Below are positions 19,779 to 32,100 of a DNA stretch of 64,000 nt, piece after piece. The notes below the pieces were generated by a model. It saw only the letters and a list, made by a program, of their open reading frames with translations. It was not told where the DNA came from and did not search any database. The translations under genes were made by a program, and so were the position numbers. Positions within the stretch are counted from its first letter, which is position 1, and each line of letters starts with the position of its first letter. Location of the stretch: assembly GCF_027244095.1 (NCBI RefSeq), contig NC_069659.1, positions 95,645,501 through 95,709,500 on the forward strand, written 5' to 3'. This DNA comes from Hemicordylus capensis (Eukaryota > Chordata > Lepidosauria > Squamata > Cordylidae).

Positions 19779-22700
19779 TATATATATATATTAGTGCCCA
19801 GTGAGGCACTGCCTTGGCATGGTTGTGGGGCTTGTGTGCTCTCTGAGGAAGGTGAGAGCTATGCTCATAATATAGCTATATTATATATAATAATACATAA
19901 TATAGCTAATAGAGCTGTGCTATATTATTATTATTATTATTATTATTAATTTGATTTCTATTAATTATTAATTATTAATTTGATTTCTATTTCTATTCTT
20001 AATTTGATTTCTATACTGCCCTTCCAAAAATGGCTCAGGGTGGTTTACAAAGATAAATAATAAATAAGATAAGATGGATCCCTGTCCCCAAAGGGCTCAC
20101 AATCTAAAAAGAAACACGATAGACACCAGCAACAGTCACTGCAGGTACTGTGCTGGGGGTGGTGGGGGTAGGGCCAGTTACTCTTCCCCTGCTAAATAGA
20201 GAGAATCACCACGTAAAACGTGCCTCTTTGCCAAGTTAGCAGGGGTTATTTATAATAAATTCATATAATGATGATGTGGACAAGCTGCTTGGAGCAGCGT
20301 CACCTACCACTTGTTCTCTTGACCCTTGTCCAACATGGCTTGTTCGATCTAGCAGGGAGGTCGTTGTAAACAGCCTGGTAGAAATCATAAATGCTTCTCT
20401 GAGGGAAGGCAGAATGCCTCCTTGTCTTAAGGAGGCAATCATTAGACCTCTTCTAAAGAAGCCTGCATTAGATCCCTCAGAGTTGAGCAATTATAGGCCT
20501 GTTTCCAACCTCCCATGGCTGGGCAAGGGAATAGAGAGGGTGGTGGCCTCTCAGCTCCAGGCGGTCTTGGAGGAAACTGATTATCTAGACCCATTTCAAA
20601 CTGGTTTTGGGGTGGGCTATGGGGTGGAGACTGCTTTGGTTGGCCTGATGGATGATTTCCAATTGGGAATGGACAGAGGAAGTGTGACTCTGTTGGTCCT
20701 TTTGGATCTCTTGGCGGCTTTCGATACTATCGACCATAGTATCCTTCTGGAACGTCTGAGGGGGTTGGGGGTGGGAGGCATTGTTTTACAGTGGTTCTGC
20801 TCCTACTTCTCGGATAGATTCCAGATGGTGTCAATTGGAAACTGTTGCTCTTCAAAATCTGAGCTTAAGTATGGTGTCCCTCAAGGCTCCATACTTTCTC
20901 CAATGCTTTTTAACATCTACATGAATCTGCTGGGAAAGATCATCAGGGGATTTGGAGCTGGGTGTTACCAGTACACTGATGACACCCAGATCTACTTCTC
21001 CATGTCAACTTCTTCAGGAGCTGGCATATCCTTCCTAAATGCCTGTCTGAAAGCGGTAATGGGCTGGATGAGGGAGAATAAACTGAAGCTGAATCCAGAT
21101 AAGACGGAGGTACTTATTGTGCGGGGTCGGAACTCTAGAGACGATTTTGATCGGCCTGTTCTAGATGGGGTCACACTTCCCCAAAAGGAACAGGTTCGCA
21201 GTCTGGTAGTACTTCTGGATTCACACCTCTCTCTGGTTTCTCAGGTTGAGGTGGTGGCCAGGGGTGCTTTCTATCAGCAATGGCTGATACGTCAGCTGTG
21301 CCCATTTCTTGAGATTAATAACCTCAAAAACAGTGGTACATCTGTTGGTGACCTCCAGACTTGACTTTTGTAATGTGCTCTATGTGGGGCTGCCTTTGTA
21401 CGTAGTCCTGAAACTTCAGTTGGTTCAGAACGCGGCAGCCAGGTTGGTCTCTGGGTCATCTCGGAGAGACCAAGTAACTCCTTTACTGATGGAGTTACAC
21501 TGGCTGCCAATAGGTTCCCAGACAAAATACAAAGTGCTAGTTATAACTTACAAAGCCATAAACAGCTTAGGCCCTGGGTATCTAAGAGAGCGTCTTCATT
21601 ATGATCCTCACGGCCCAATGAGGTCATCTGATGAGGTCCGTCTCCAGTTACCGCCAACTCGTTTGGTGGCTACACAGAGACGGGCCTTCTCGGTCGCTGC
21701 CCCAAGATTGTGGAATGCGCTCCCTGCTGAGATACGATCCTCCCCATCTCTGGCAATTTTTTAAAAACACCTGAAAACCCATCTTTTCACCCAAGCTTTC
21801 TCAGCTTCCTAAATTGAGGGGGTTTAAATATCTGGTTTATTTTAAAATTAAAAACCCGATTTTGGGATTTTAATCACTGTAATTGTTAATTGTTGTTTTA
21901 AAATGTTTTTAAATTGTTAATTGTTATATATATTTTTAATTTGTTTTAGCTCTTTACTGTTTTAGTGGTTTGTTTTAATTGTAAACCGCCCTGAGCCATT
22001 TTGGAAGGGCGGTATAAAAATAAAATAAAATAAAATAAAATAAAATAAAATAAAATAAAATAAAATAAAAGCATATAATGCATTTATAAGTTAATATAAT
22101 TCCTGGAGAGCTAGATAAACTTAGAAGGAAAGAGGCTGTAAAAAAGTAAATGGAAGAGATGGTTATGAAGAAAAGCTTTGAAAACAGAGATTATTATTTA
22201 TTTATTTTTATTTTAAAAATAATAATAAAGGAGATTAAGGAGACATTGCAGATGCCATCTGTGCATTCCCAAAGTAAGGGGACATGAACAGATTTTAGTC
22301 TGTTTTTAAATGATTCTATTTTAGCCAACAGAATAAAACAAATTTAATTTTGCATTGCAAATAAATAGGACTATGAACATTTAAAAATATATTATAAGAC
22401 ACTCTGAACGTATGAGAGAGCAAAGAAATGAACAAATAAATAAAATGATGCTCTGTCTGTTATTTCGACTGGAATATACTTTGTGATTTGCTATACAGGG
22501 CTGCCTGAAGGCAGGGCTAGGAGAGCAGTCACCTGTAGGGGTGTGCACGGAACAATTCTCAGCGGTTCGGGTTGAATTCGAGCTGAATTTGAACCAAACT
22601 GCTGCTCTGCGAACCGGACTGGTCCATGCAGTCGGGTAGCTATGCCTGTAAAGGGGAATCCACTGAGGATTTCCCTTTATAAACAAGGGGTGCTTGCAAA

Positions 22701-25700
22701 TTTGGGTGGCTATGCTTGTAAAGGGGAATCCGGGGATTCTTAATTCTAAAGGGGTTGAAAGGGCAGGCGAGAAGGTGAGAGGGATCCTTACCTCTGGCAG
22801 CTGCTCCCCCAGGCCTCACCAGCACTCCCCCTCCAGCAGCTATACTACAGCACAGCAGCAGAAATTCTTTTAGTTCTGGCAGAGCCAGAACAACATTAAG
22901 TAATCATGGGGTCCCCTGCAAACTATTTTTGCCCCTGGCCCCACACAAGCTAAAGACAGCCCTTATGCTATATATTAAGAGTACATCCCTGCAAGAGGGA
23001 GACTGCTCATAACATTCACCTACAGAGACGATACAGTTCTGACTCTCCAGATTTCCAGCCTGGCCATGAGAGGAGGTGAAGTTCTGGCCAAAAACAGCAC
23101 ATCTGGGAAATGTTACACATATTTGAAAACCCCCTTTCTCCTCTTCAAGGAAAACATATTCAACCAGGAAAACATATTCAAGACGAAGATAGTGTTAGCA
23201 TCCTGGAAGGTTTGGTAAAGTTTCACTACAGTAATGCCGTCTTGCACAAAATGGCACAGCTTTTGAAAAACTTTGCCAGCCATTCTAGGATGCTGCTGCC
23301 ATCTTGGAGACTTTTGTCCAGCCAAGAGAAAAGGAGTGAAGAGAAGGCAAATTTGTCCGGTGACAACCATGTGCAGCCACAGTGGCTGATGAAGTGGGGA
23401 GGGAACCAGCAAGAAGAAGAGAGGCAGAAGAGTAAAGACGTTTGCCTCTTGCCCCAAGAGGTGGTAAGGTTGAAGCTGCCCCTGTATCATGAAACAAACA
23501 GTTTAGAAGGAGAAGACCCTGATAATTATAGCCAGCTGCTGTTACCCAGAGTGCCTTGTGCTCCACGCCTTACAGCAGCTATGCTAATTAGGGATGTGCA
23601 CAAATCAACTTTTTTATTCGATTTGTGCCCCAAACCTGATTTGTTTTGTATCCAAATCTACCCCCTCCAAATCACCCCAGATTCAATTTGTATTTGCTTT
23701 GATTCAATTTGGATTTGGACCGATTTGGACCACTTAACAACGTCCTAGGGGCACCACAATTGGGTGGTGGGTACGTCTCCATGGGTGCCACCTACCAGCC
23801 AAATTTCAAGGCAGTGGGACATTTGGTTGATTTTTAATGATCTTTTTAGTTTTTACTGATTTTGAACATTTCCGGCATAGGAAACAATGAGGATTCAAAG
23901 TTGCCATATCCTAACCCTAAAATGGATCCCCAGCTTTCTTTCTTTCTTTTTTCTTTTTTAAAAAAGGTAAGCTCTAGCCCTTGCAGAAGTGGAGTTATGG
24001 AGCAAACTGTACAGTCATTTTTTTTTCAAGTGTTTAGATTCTTTGGTGTATAATAACTTTTCCTCATAATGAATCCCTATGAGGATTCATTGCACACCTT
24101 CATTTCTTCTGTTCATTTTGACTATCACTGGACAGTGCCAAATGTCAACTGCCATGTGCCAACTACCCCGCCCCCCCCCACACACACCTTTAAGTCAGTG
24201 AGGGATTTTTAGGAACATTGAAATGTTTAGATTCTTTGGTGTCTAATAATTTTTCCTCATAATGAATCTCTATTTATTTGATTTGATTTGATTTCTATAC
24301 CGCCCTTCCAAAAATGGCTCAGGGTGGTTTACACAGAAAAATAAATAAATAAATAAGATGGATCCGTGTCCCCAAAGGGCTCGCAATCTAAAAAGAAACA
24401 TAAGATAGACACCAGCAACAGTCACTGGAGGTACTGTGCTGGAGGTGGATAGGGCCAGTTACTCTCCCCCTGCTAAATAAAGAGAATCACCACATTAAAA
24501 GGTGCCTCTTTGCCAAGTTAGCAGGGGTTTCATTTTATGAGGATTCATTATACACCTTCGTTTCTTCTGTTAATGTTGAATATCGTTGGACAGTGGCAAC
24601 TGTCAACTGCCATGTGTCAACTACACCCTCCCCCTCCCACACATTGGGGTACTCAGTTTATTTTTTAGGTATTTTTGATTCTTTGGTGTCTTCATTACAC
24701 ACCTTCATTTCTTCTTTTCATTTTGACCCCACTTCTTTGCAGGTGGAGGTGGGAAATTAGTGGCATCCCATGTTCCAACTACCCTGCAACCCACTGGGTA
24801 CTCAATTTATATTTTAGGAATTGTTGAGGTGTTTAGACTCTTTGGTGTATAATGAATCCTCATAGGGATTCATTATGAGGAAAGGTTATTAGACACCAAA
24901 GAGCCTAAACACTTGAAAAAATTCCTAGAACATAAACTGAGTAGTACCCTCACTGCCTTGCAGGTGGGAGTGTAGTGTAGTTGACACATGGCAGTTGACA
25001 GTTGGCACAGTTGAAAAGACAGTCAAAATGAATAGAAGAAATGAAGGTGTATAATGAATCCTCATAGGGATTCATTGAAGAAAATTTATTATACACCAAA
25101 GAATCCAAACACTTGAAAAACAGTGACCACACGTTTTGCTCCATAACTCCACTTCTACAAGTGCTAGAACTTAGCCTTTTTTTTTAAATGAAAGCTGAGA
25201 ATCTGGGGGAATTAATAAGAGGGATCCGAATCTCAAACAGATACAAATCGTATCAGGCGTGATTCAATTTGTACCCAAATCTAGCAATGGACCACAGAGA
25301 TGATTTGTTTCGTCTCCAAATCAGCTTAATCAGCTAGATTCGGGTACAAATCGATTTGTACCCGAATCAATTTGCACATCCCTAACGCTAATGGGTGCAT
25401 AGATGGATAAATGAAAATGAGTCAGCACAGCATCACATCCACAGGCAATGCAGCATCCAGAGTAAATACTCCTAAATAGGTACGTAGCTTGGGAGTGCTC
25501 CTGGACCCAAAGCTCTCCGTGATTTCTCAGGCTGAGGCAGTGGACAGGAGCCCTTTTTATCAGCTTTGCCTGAAATGTCAGCTACGTCCATTTCTAGAGG
25601 CGAATGACCTTAAAACAGTGGTACATATGCTAGTAACCTCCAGGCTTGACTAATGTAATGTGCTCTACATGGGGCTGCCTTTGCACGTACTCTGGAAACT

Positions 25701-26111
25701 ACAATTGGTACAGAATGCAGCAGCCAGATTGGTCTTTGGGACAACACGAAGGGACCATATAACACCAGTTCTGAAAGTACTGCATTGGTTGCCGATATGT
25801 TTTCGAGCGAAATACAAAGTGCTGGTTATTACCTATAAAGCCCTTAATGGCTTAGGTCCAGGCTATTTAAGAGAGCGCCTCCTTTGTCATAAACCCTGCT
25901 GCCTGTTACAAACTTTTGGAGAGGTCCAGTTACGGTTGCCATCGGTTCGTCTGGTGGCAACTCAAGACCGGGCTTTCTCTGTGGCTGCCCTGGGGCTTTG
26001 GAATATGCTCCCTGCTGAAATAGGAGCATTTAAATCTGTGCTGATTTTTAAATATTGATTTAAATTTTGTACACCACCTAGAGATGTATATACCAGGCGG
26101 TAGAAAAATAT

Positions 26112-26174
<63 letters not shown>

Positions 26175-29100
26175 TCCACAGTCATCTTTTCAAGGGACCA
26201 GCTTAATCATTCATGGCACACTCCATCTCTTTCTCTCTTACCCTGATCCACTTGGTCGTCTTTAGCACCTTCATCCTCCTCCTCATTCTCTTTAGGCACA
26301 GATGTCGAGTCTTGGGGCTCTGTTACTTCTGAAGGTGCTTCTGCAGCTTCAGGAGGAGGCTCAACAGTAACTGAAACTGAAAAGAAGAAGAAGAAGAAGA
26401 AGAAGAAGAAGAAGAAGAAGAAGAAGAAGAAGAAGAAGAAGAAGAAGAAGAAGAAGAAACATTAGAGGTGCAAAAGCATTACTGCCTTTCATTCCAGACT
26501 ACGGCATTGTATTCCAGATTAAGGCTGCACTGGTGCATGCAGGGGGCAGGGAAACATGTGCCACCCAAAAATTTGAGGTTTAGCAGTGAAAGGAAGTAGA
26601 AACTGTCCACCCGCCCCCACCCCACATGCACCAGGACACCCTTCATTTGGAATGCAGCACTGCTGCACTGGCACTGTGTCAGTCAAGATGGCAGCCATTT
26701 TTTTAATGCTCCCAGTTACCACTGACAGTTGGTGCTGAAGACAGGAGAAGAAGCATCCTAGTATCCATAATTTAGCATCTGTTTATCTCCTGGGAGCAGC
26801 TCTAGAGCTCACTATCCTTACCAGACTTGGGACTGAGACTTTTTATTGTCTCCCAATAATTATTTTAAATGGATTTTATGTTTACAATGTCATTTTAATT
26901 TCACTGAGCCTCTTCTATTTCCCCAAACTATTAACATTTTTAGATTGTGAGCAATAAATTATTAACATGGGGGGGGGCAGATATTATAAACTAAACATGA
27001 AAGAGAGCAGAATAACAAACAAACAAATAATGTTGCTGTTATTTAGTGTATCATCTGGAATATAGTTGAACGAGTATATGGGCACCTACTGACATCACTG
27101 GTGGCCAGTGACATATTCCCTCACCCTGCCCCTGCCATACCTATTCCATTTTGGGGAATTGTAAAAGATTTTGTGCAATTAAAAAAAAAATTTTTTTAAT
27201 GACAAGCACTCTACCTTCCCACTCAAGTTGTATGCAATTCTGATGCCCACCCCCATCATGAATCCAGAGCCTGACCCCCACTCCAATACCTGTGTCTACA
27301 GAGGACTCACAGGAGAAGGCAGGGTTCAAGGGGCCTCCTCCACCAACACAAGAGCTCCCTATACTTGCCGACCCCCTCAACACTCCCCTACCCTTGTCCT
27401 CTGACTCAGAGGGTGAAGCAGAAGCATCACAAACGCCACCAACAGTTCTCCATCTCCAGCTTAACCAACACTTGGGAAACAGAGCATGTGCCCTGGGACA
27501 TTCCTGGCTTGGGCAGGGCCACTGCATTCCTCGCTGCTCTACTTAAGGCTTCGGTTTGCCTCTGCCTCTTGCTGAAGCAACATTCGTTATGGACATGCTC
27601 TGACTTGTTCGGGTTACCTGCTCTTTTGGATTCCTGGCCTCTGACTTTGACCTTTGCCTGCTCCTGAATGACTCATTCTTGGTTCCTGACCTCCTGCTCT
27701 TTGTGACCTTGATCTATCTTGCTCTTGACAAACTGACGTCCTGGCTCCTGACCCTTGGCTGCTGTGACTTTGGCTTAGCTTGCCCAATGGTCTTCTTCCT
27801 GACACACCTTGCCCTGCTCAGACACGGCATCCCCACCTCCAGCAATTCCCTCTGGAGCCAAGTCACCCATTGCTCAATTCATCCCAAGGTAACAAGATAG
27901 GACACTCTATTGCCATCAAATGAAGTAATGCTACATTAATGCTCTCTTTAGAGCTAATGGGGCTTTATTCTGCTTGTGCTGTAAACTTCCATTACCATGT
28001 CTGTAAAGGTGGCATGTAGGAAATCTCATTACTAGTCCCATGCCTGAAAGGAATTTCCAACCACCTGTGAAGGCCCAACAATTTCAGAATATTTGTTTCT
28101 ATAGATACTAATATGCACAACGTGCAAAACTGTGTAATGAGCATATCACCTACACTGCTCAGTCCAGAGCTATTGGGGAAACTGTGACATATTGTAATAT
28201 AATATATTCAGTTTATAGCAATACATTAAACATGTTTTTCCACCAAAAACAAGAGACTCGCTATCATGACTGTAGGTTACATCACAGCAGTACTTGAAGG
28301 TTTGGTCTCATGGAAAAGTACAAACCTGCAGCTCCCTCTTCCTCAGTTACTGGAGCCTCTGCAGTTGCTGCAGGGGTCACTTCTGGAGGAGGAGGTTCTT
28401 CAGGTGCCCATAGTGTTAGGTTAGTAATTTTCGATGCTTTCCATTTTGGAACAGCTGGCGTAAAAGTTTCTTCTTCCTCCTCTTCCTCTAGTTTTTCCTA
28501 AAGATCAGATGAATATCCAGTATAGCAATATGAATGAAAAAAGGAAATCACCATACCAGATTTTTGCCTCAATATAAGCTTACAGACGGACAAACACAAA
28601 CACACTTGTACACACAAAAACAAATACCCCATGCAACCTTAAACAATAAACAGACCTAGGCATAAACAGCCTTTTACACACACAAAGAGATTTTAGGGCT
28701 CCAGTGCCTCAAGCAAAGTGACCCAGAAAATATCTTGACCATCCCTGGTGTATATCCCTCCTAGAAGCATTCATCACAACACCTGCCTACTCTTTTAGAT
28801 TTGCATCAGAGGTCCTGCTCTGGGTGCAACCATCTTCAGAGGTGATGTGGGTGGCGACTGGAGATAGGGCAGTTTTGGTGATGGCACTCTGGTTGTGGAA
28901 TACTCTCCCCAGATAAACTTGGCTGTGCTTGCTGTAATAGACACCAGCCTAAATATATTTGTTATATATATTTGTTATGTACTTTTTACCCTCTGACAGA
29001 AAAATAGGTATGATGGTGCAAAGTTATTTTATCTAGATAACATAGTACAGCAAACTAACCTGATCCTACATACACTTACTAAGGAGTAAGTTCTAGTGAA

Positions 29101-32100
29101 TACAATATATCTGTTTATGATTATCAGAAGTGTCTATAGCTAATGGTTACTAGTACCTGTATGCAAAAAATAATACCTCCTCAGCCAATATTAAGGAAAC
29201 ACAGTAGAAGTGCAATACACTGTACTTCTGTGGAACAAGGCACTGCATCCTTAATTCTACTCATAGACATATTTCTTGTGACAATCATAGGGTGTATATT
29301 ATATCTGTACAGAAATTCCTCACCTTCAGAACCACCTGCAGTTTATTAAATTATCCTCTCTTTGATCTGTATGCTTTCAGAGGCTTTTTCATTTTCAATT
29401 TAATTACAGGATTTTGCACACTAATTTTTTAGGATCAAAACTGGAATCAAAAACTGAATCAGAATGTTGGAACAAATAATATTGGATCAAGGGTTCAGCA
29501 TCCATGTTAACTTGCACTGTCAAAACACTGTTTTTCAGTATTCCGAATTATAAAAAGTATGACATAGCACTCATTAAGGCTATGCACATGACTGCCGGTT
29601 GGGCGAGAAGGCTGTGCCAAATTTACCTTACCCCCAGCAGATCTGTCCTTGATGGTGGAATGCACAAATTGCCAACACCAACTTTCTTCCCAGCATATCC
29701 CCCATTCATGTGTATTTTCCCTGAAATCCCCTACAGCAGGGTTAGACAACCTTACCTCTCCATCTGTGGTTGAACTACAACTCCCATCATCCCCAGCCAC
29801 AAAAAATTGTGGGCAGGGGTGATGGGAGTTGTAGTTCAGCAAAGACAACAGGAGACCCAAGGTTGTCCACCACTGCTTTACAGCCTAGTATTTCACCCTT
29901 GGGGATTTTAGGCCACTATTTGGAAGCTCACAGGAACAAGGAACTATTTTTCCCACTAGCATGTACTGGAAAAATGATAATTCCCTTATTAATAAAATTA
30001 TACCAAGACATTCAAAACAATTTCACTGAACTGCAAAAAAATTGTACTTTTAAAAAGTAGAGATTTGTTCAATATCAACCAATGCTCTGAAGAACTATTT
30101 TTCCATAATTCACCGCTCTGGGCTCTTTGGAGGAAGAGCGGGTTATAAATGTAAACATAAATAAATAAAATAAAAATATCAAACATCAGATGCAAGCAAA
30201 CCATGCAAAAAACACTCCATTTCAAAGCCAGATGGCACCTCTGTGATACTAGGCTCCATTAAGATAAAGGCTTCAATAGCTGGTTGCTTCCCATAGCTCT
30301 GAACAGACGGCAGTTCTTTGCTGCCTCTTCTCTGGTCCTTGGTTTGCATATGCTAAGCAAGTTGTGAAAATAAATCAAATTCTACTTTATAAAAGTTACA
30401 AGCCCCATTCACAGAAAAACATGAAGTGTTTAACATACCCCTGCTAACTGAGCAAACACCTTTTAAAGTGGTGATTCTCTTATATTTAGGAGGGAGAGCA
30501 ACTGGCTCTATCCAGCCCCAGCACAGCTCTCTCCAGTGGCTGTTGCTGGTATCTGCCTTATTTTTCTTTGAGATTGTGAGCCCTTTGGGGACAGGGGACC
30601 ATTTTATATATGTATTTTTCTTTGTAAAGTGCTTTGTGAACTTTGGTTGAAGAGCAGTATATAAATATTCATAATAGTAGCTGTCAAAAGGAATGAAACT
30701 TGAATTCATGGGCAGTGGGGTGGGTGGGAATGAGGCTTGTAGAATGAGATTTTACTGTAAATGGGGTGTGCACAGACCGGTTCGACTGTGAACCAATCAG
30801 CCGCGAACCAGTCTGTTCCAAGCGGTATGATCATGAATCGCTTTGAACTGGTTTGAACCTGTTCATAGACCTGGACAGCCCAGCCAGTGGGTTTGACCGA
30901 ACCAATTTGCTCCCAAGGGTTGCTGCCGGCTTGACGAGGTTGTCTGAGGGGGCTCTGCTCCAGGTGCCGACAAAGAGGGAGGCTTGGTTGTCGTGCACAA
31001 GGGACAGGGCCTTCTCGGTTGCTGCCCCCAGACTCTAGAATGCTCTCCCAGTGGCTATTCGCTCCTTGGTCTCCATCACAGCTTTTAGAAAGAGTGTAAA
31101 ATCTTGGCTTTTTGCCCAGGCTTTTATTTGATTGTCTCTGCTGCTGCTCTCTGTACTCTGTATTGCTTTTATGCTTTTGTTTTAATTTTTTTAAATCAGA
31201 TTGGTTTTATATTTTTAGCTTAATATTTTAATTGTGTCTTTTTTACAATTTTATTTTTTAAATTTAGCTATAAACCGCCTTGGGATTGTTTTGATGAAAG
31301 GTGGTATATAAATTTAACAATAAAATAAATAAATAAATTTGGAGACCCGCAGTTCAGTCTGAATTCGGTCTGCACTGTGGCAACCGGACCATGCACACCC
31401 CTACTTTATGTGTTTCTGAAACACACTGTACTCAGAGTTGGTCTTACAGAGGCTCTAAGCAATATGCTCCTATATGCAGAACTGCAGGGTAAAAAAGAGT
31501 AAAGTTCAGAGCATAAAAGCTCTTCTTGCAATTCCTTTAACAGGTTTAGAGTACTATTTTGCTTACAAAAACAAGACGTCACTTTTCTACATATGGAGCA
31601 GAAGTTGGTGCTCTATTTTTAATGACTACATAGAATGGGAAGAATAAAGTACGTCTAAACAGGCCATTGCTTTGAACAACAATTTTATTGGTGCATCGCA
31701 ACCGTGCATCAATTGATGCATCACACTGGTTTCCTCAGGTAGCAAGAGATTACTGAGTGCTACAAAAGCACTGCACACCTCCAAAGCTCAAAATATTCTA
31801 CCAACTGTATCATTACAAACTCCTTATGCCACCACTAGGGGAGGGTTTATCTGGACATGGCCAAAGAAGGTGGAAGGAGAAAAAACTGGTTCTTTGTGGA
31901 ACCAAAGATCAGCACAGATTTGAGGGAAAGGCAGGATTTTTTGATACAGAAACAGGCTGAAAGGAGTCTGGAGAATCCAGTACACCTTCTCCTCATCTCT
32001 CATGAAACGCTGGTGAATGCAGCCCAGATCACTAGATTACTACTAGCATTAGAATTATTATTCTTTTACCTTAAAATAAAGCACATACTTCTTAACCAGA

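Noticed and set aside
23110-23748. 212-codon open frame, the longest non-LINE frame
   Set aside because: It runs across the edge of a hAT element at 23589, has no recognisable domain or splice context, and is antisense to the RSPH1 intron around it. Chance frame.
26110-26459. CRISPR-like regular repeats
   Set aside because: Simple GATA and GAA microsatellites without spacers, in an animal genome.
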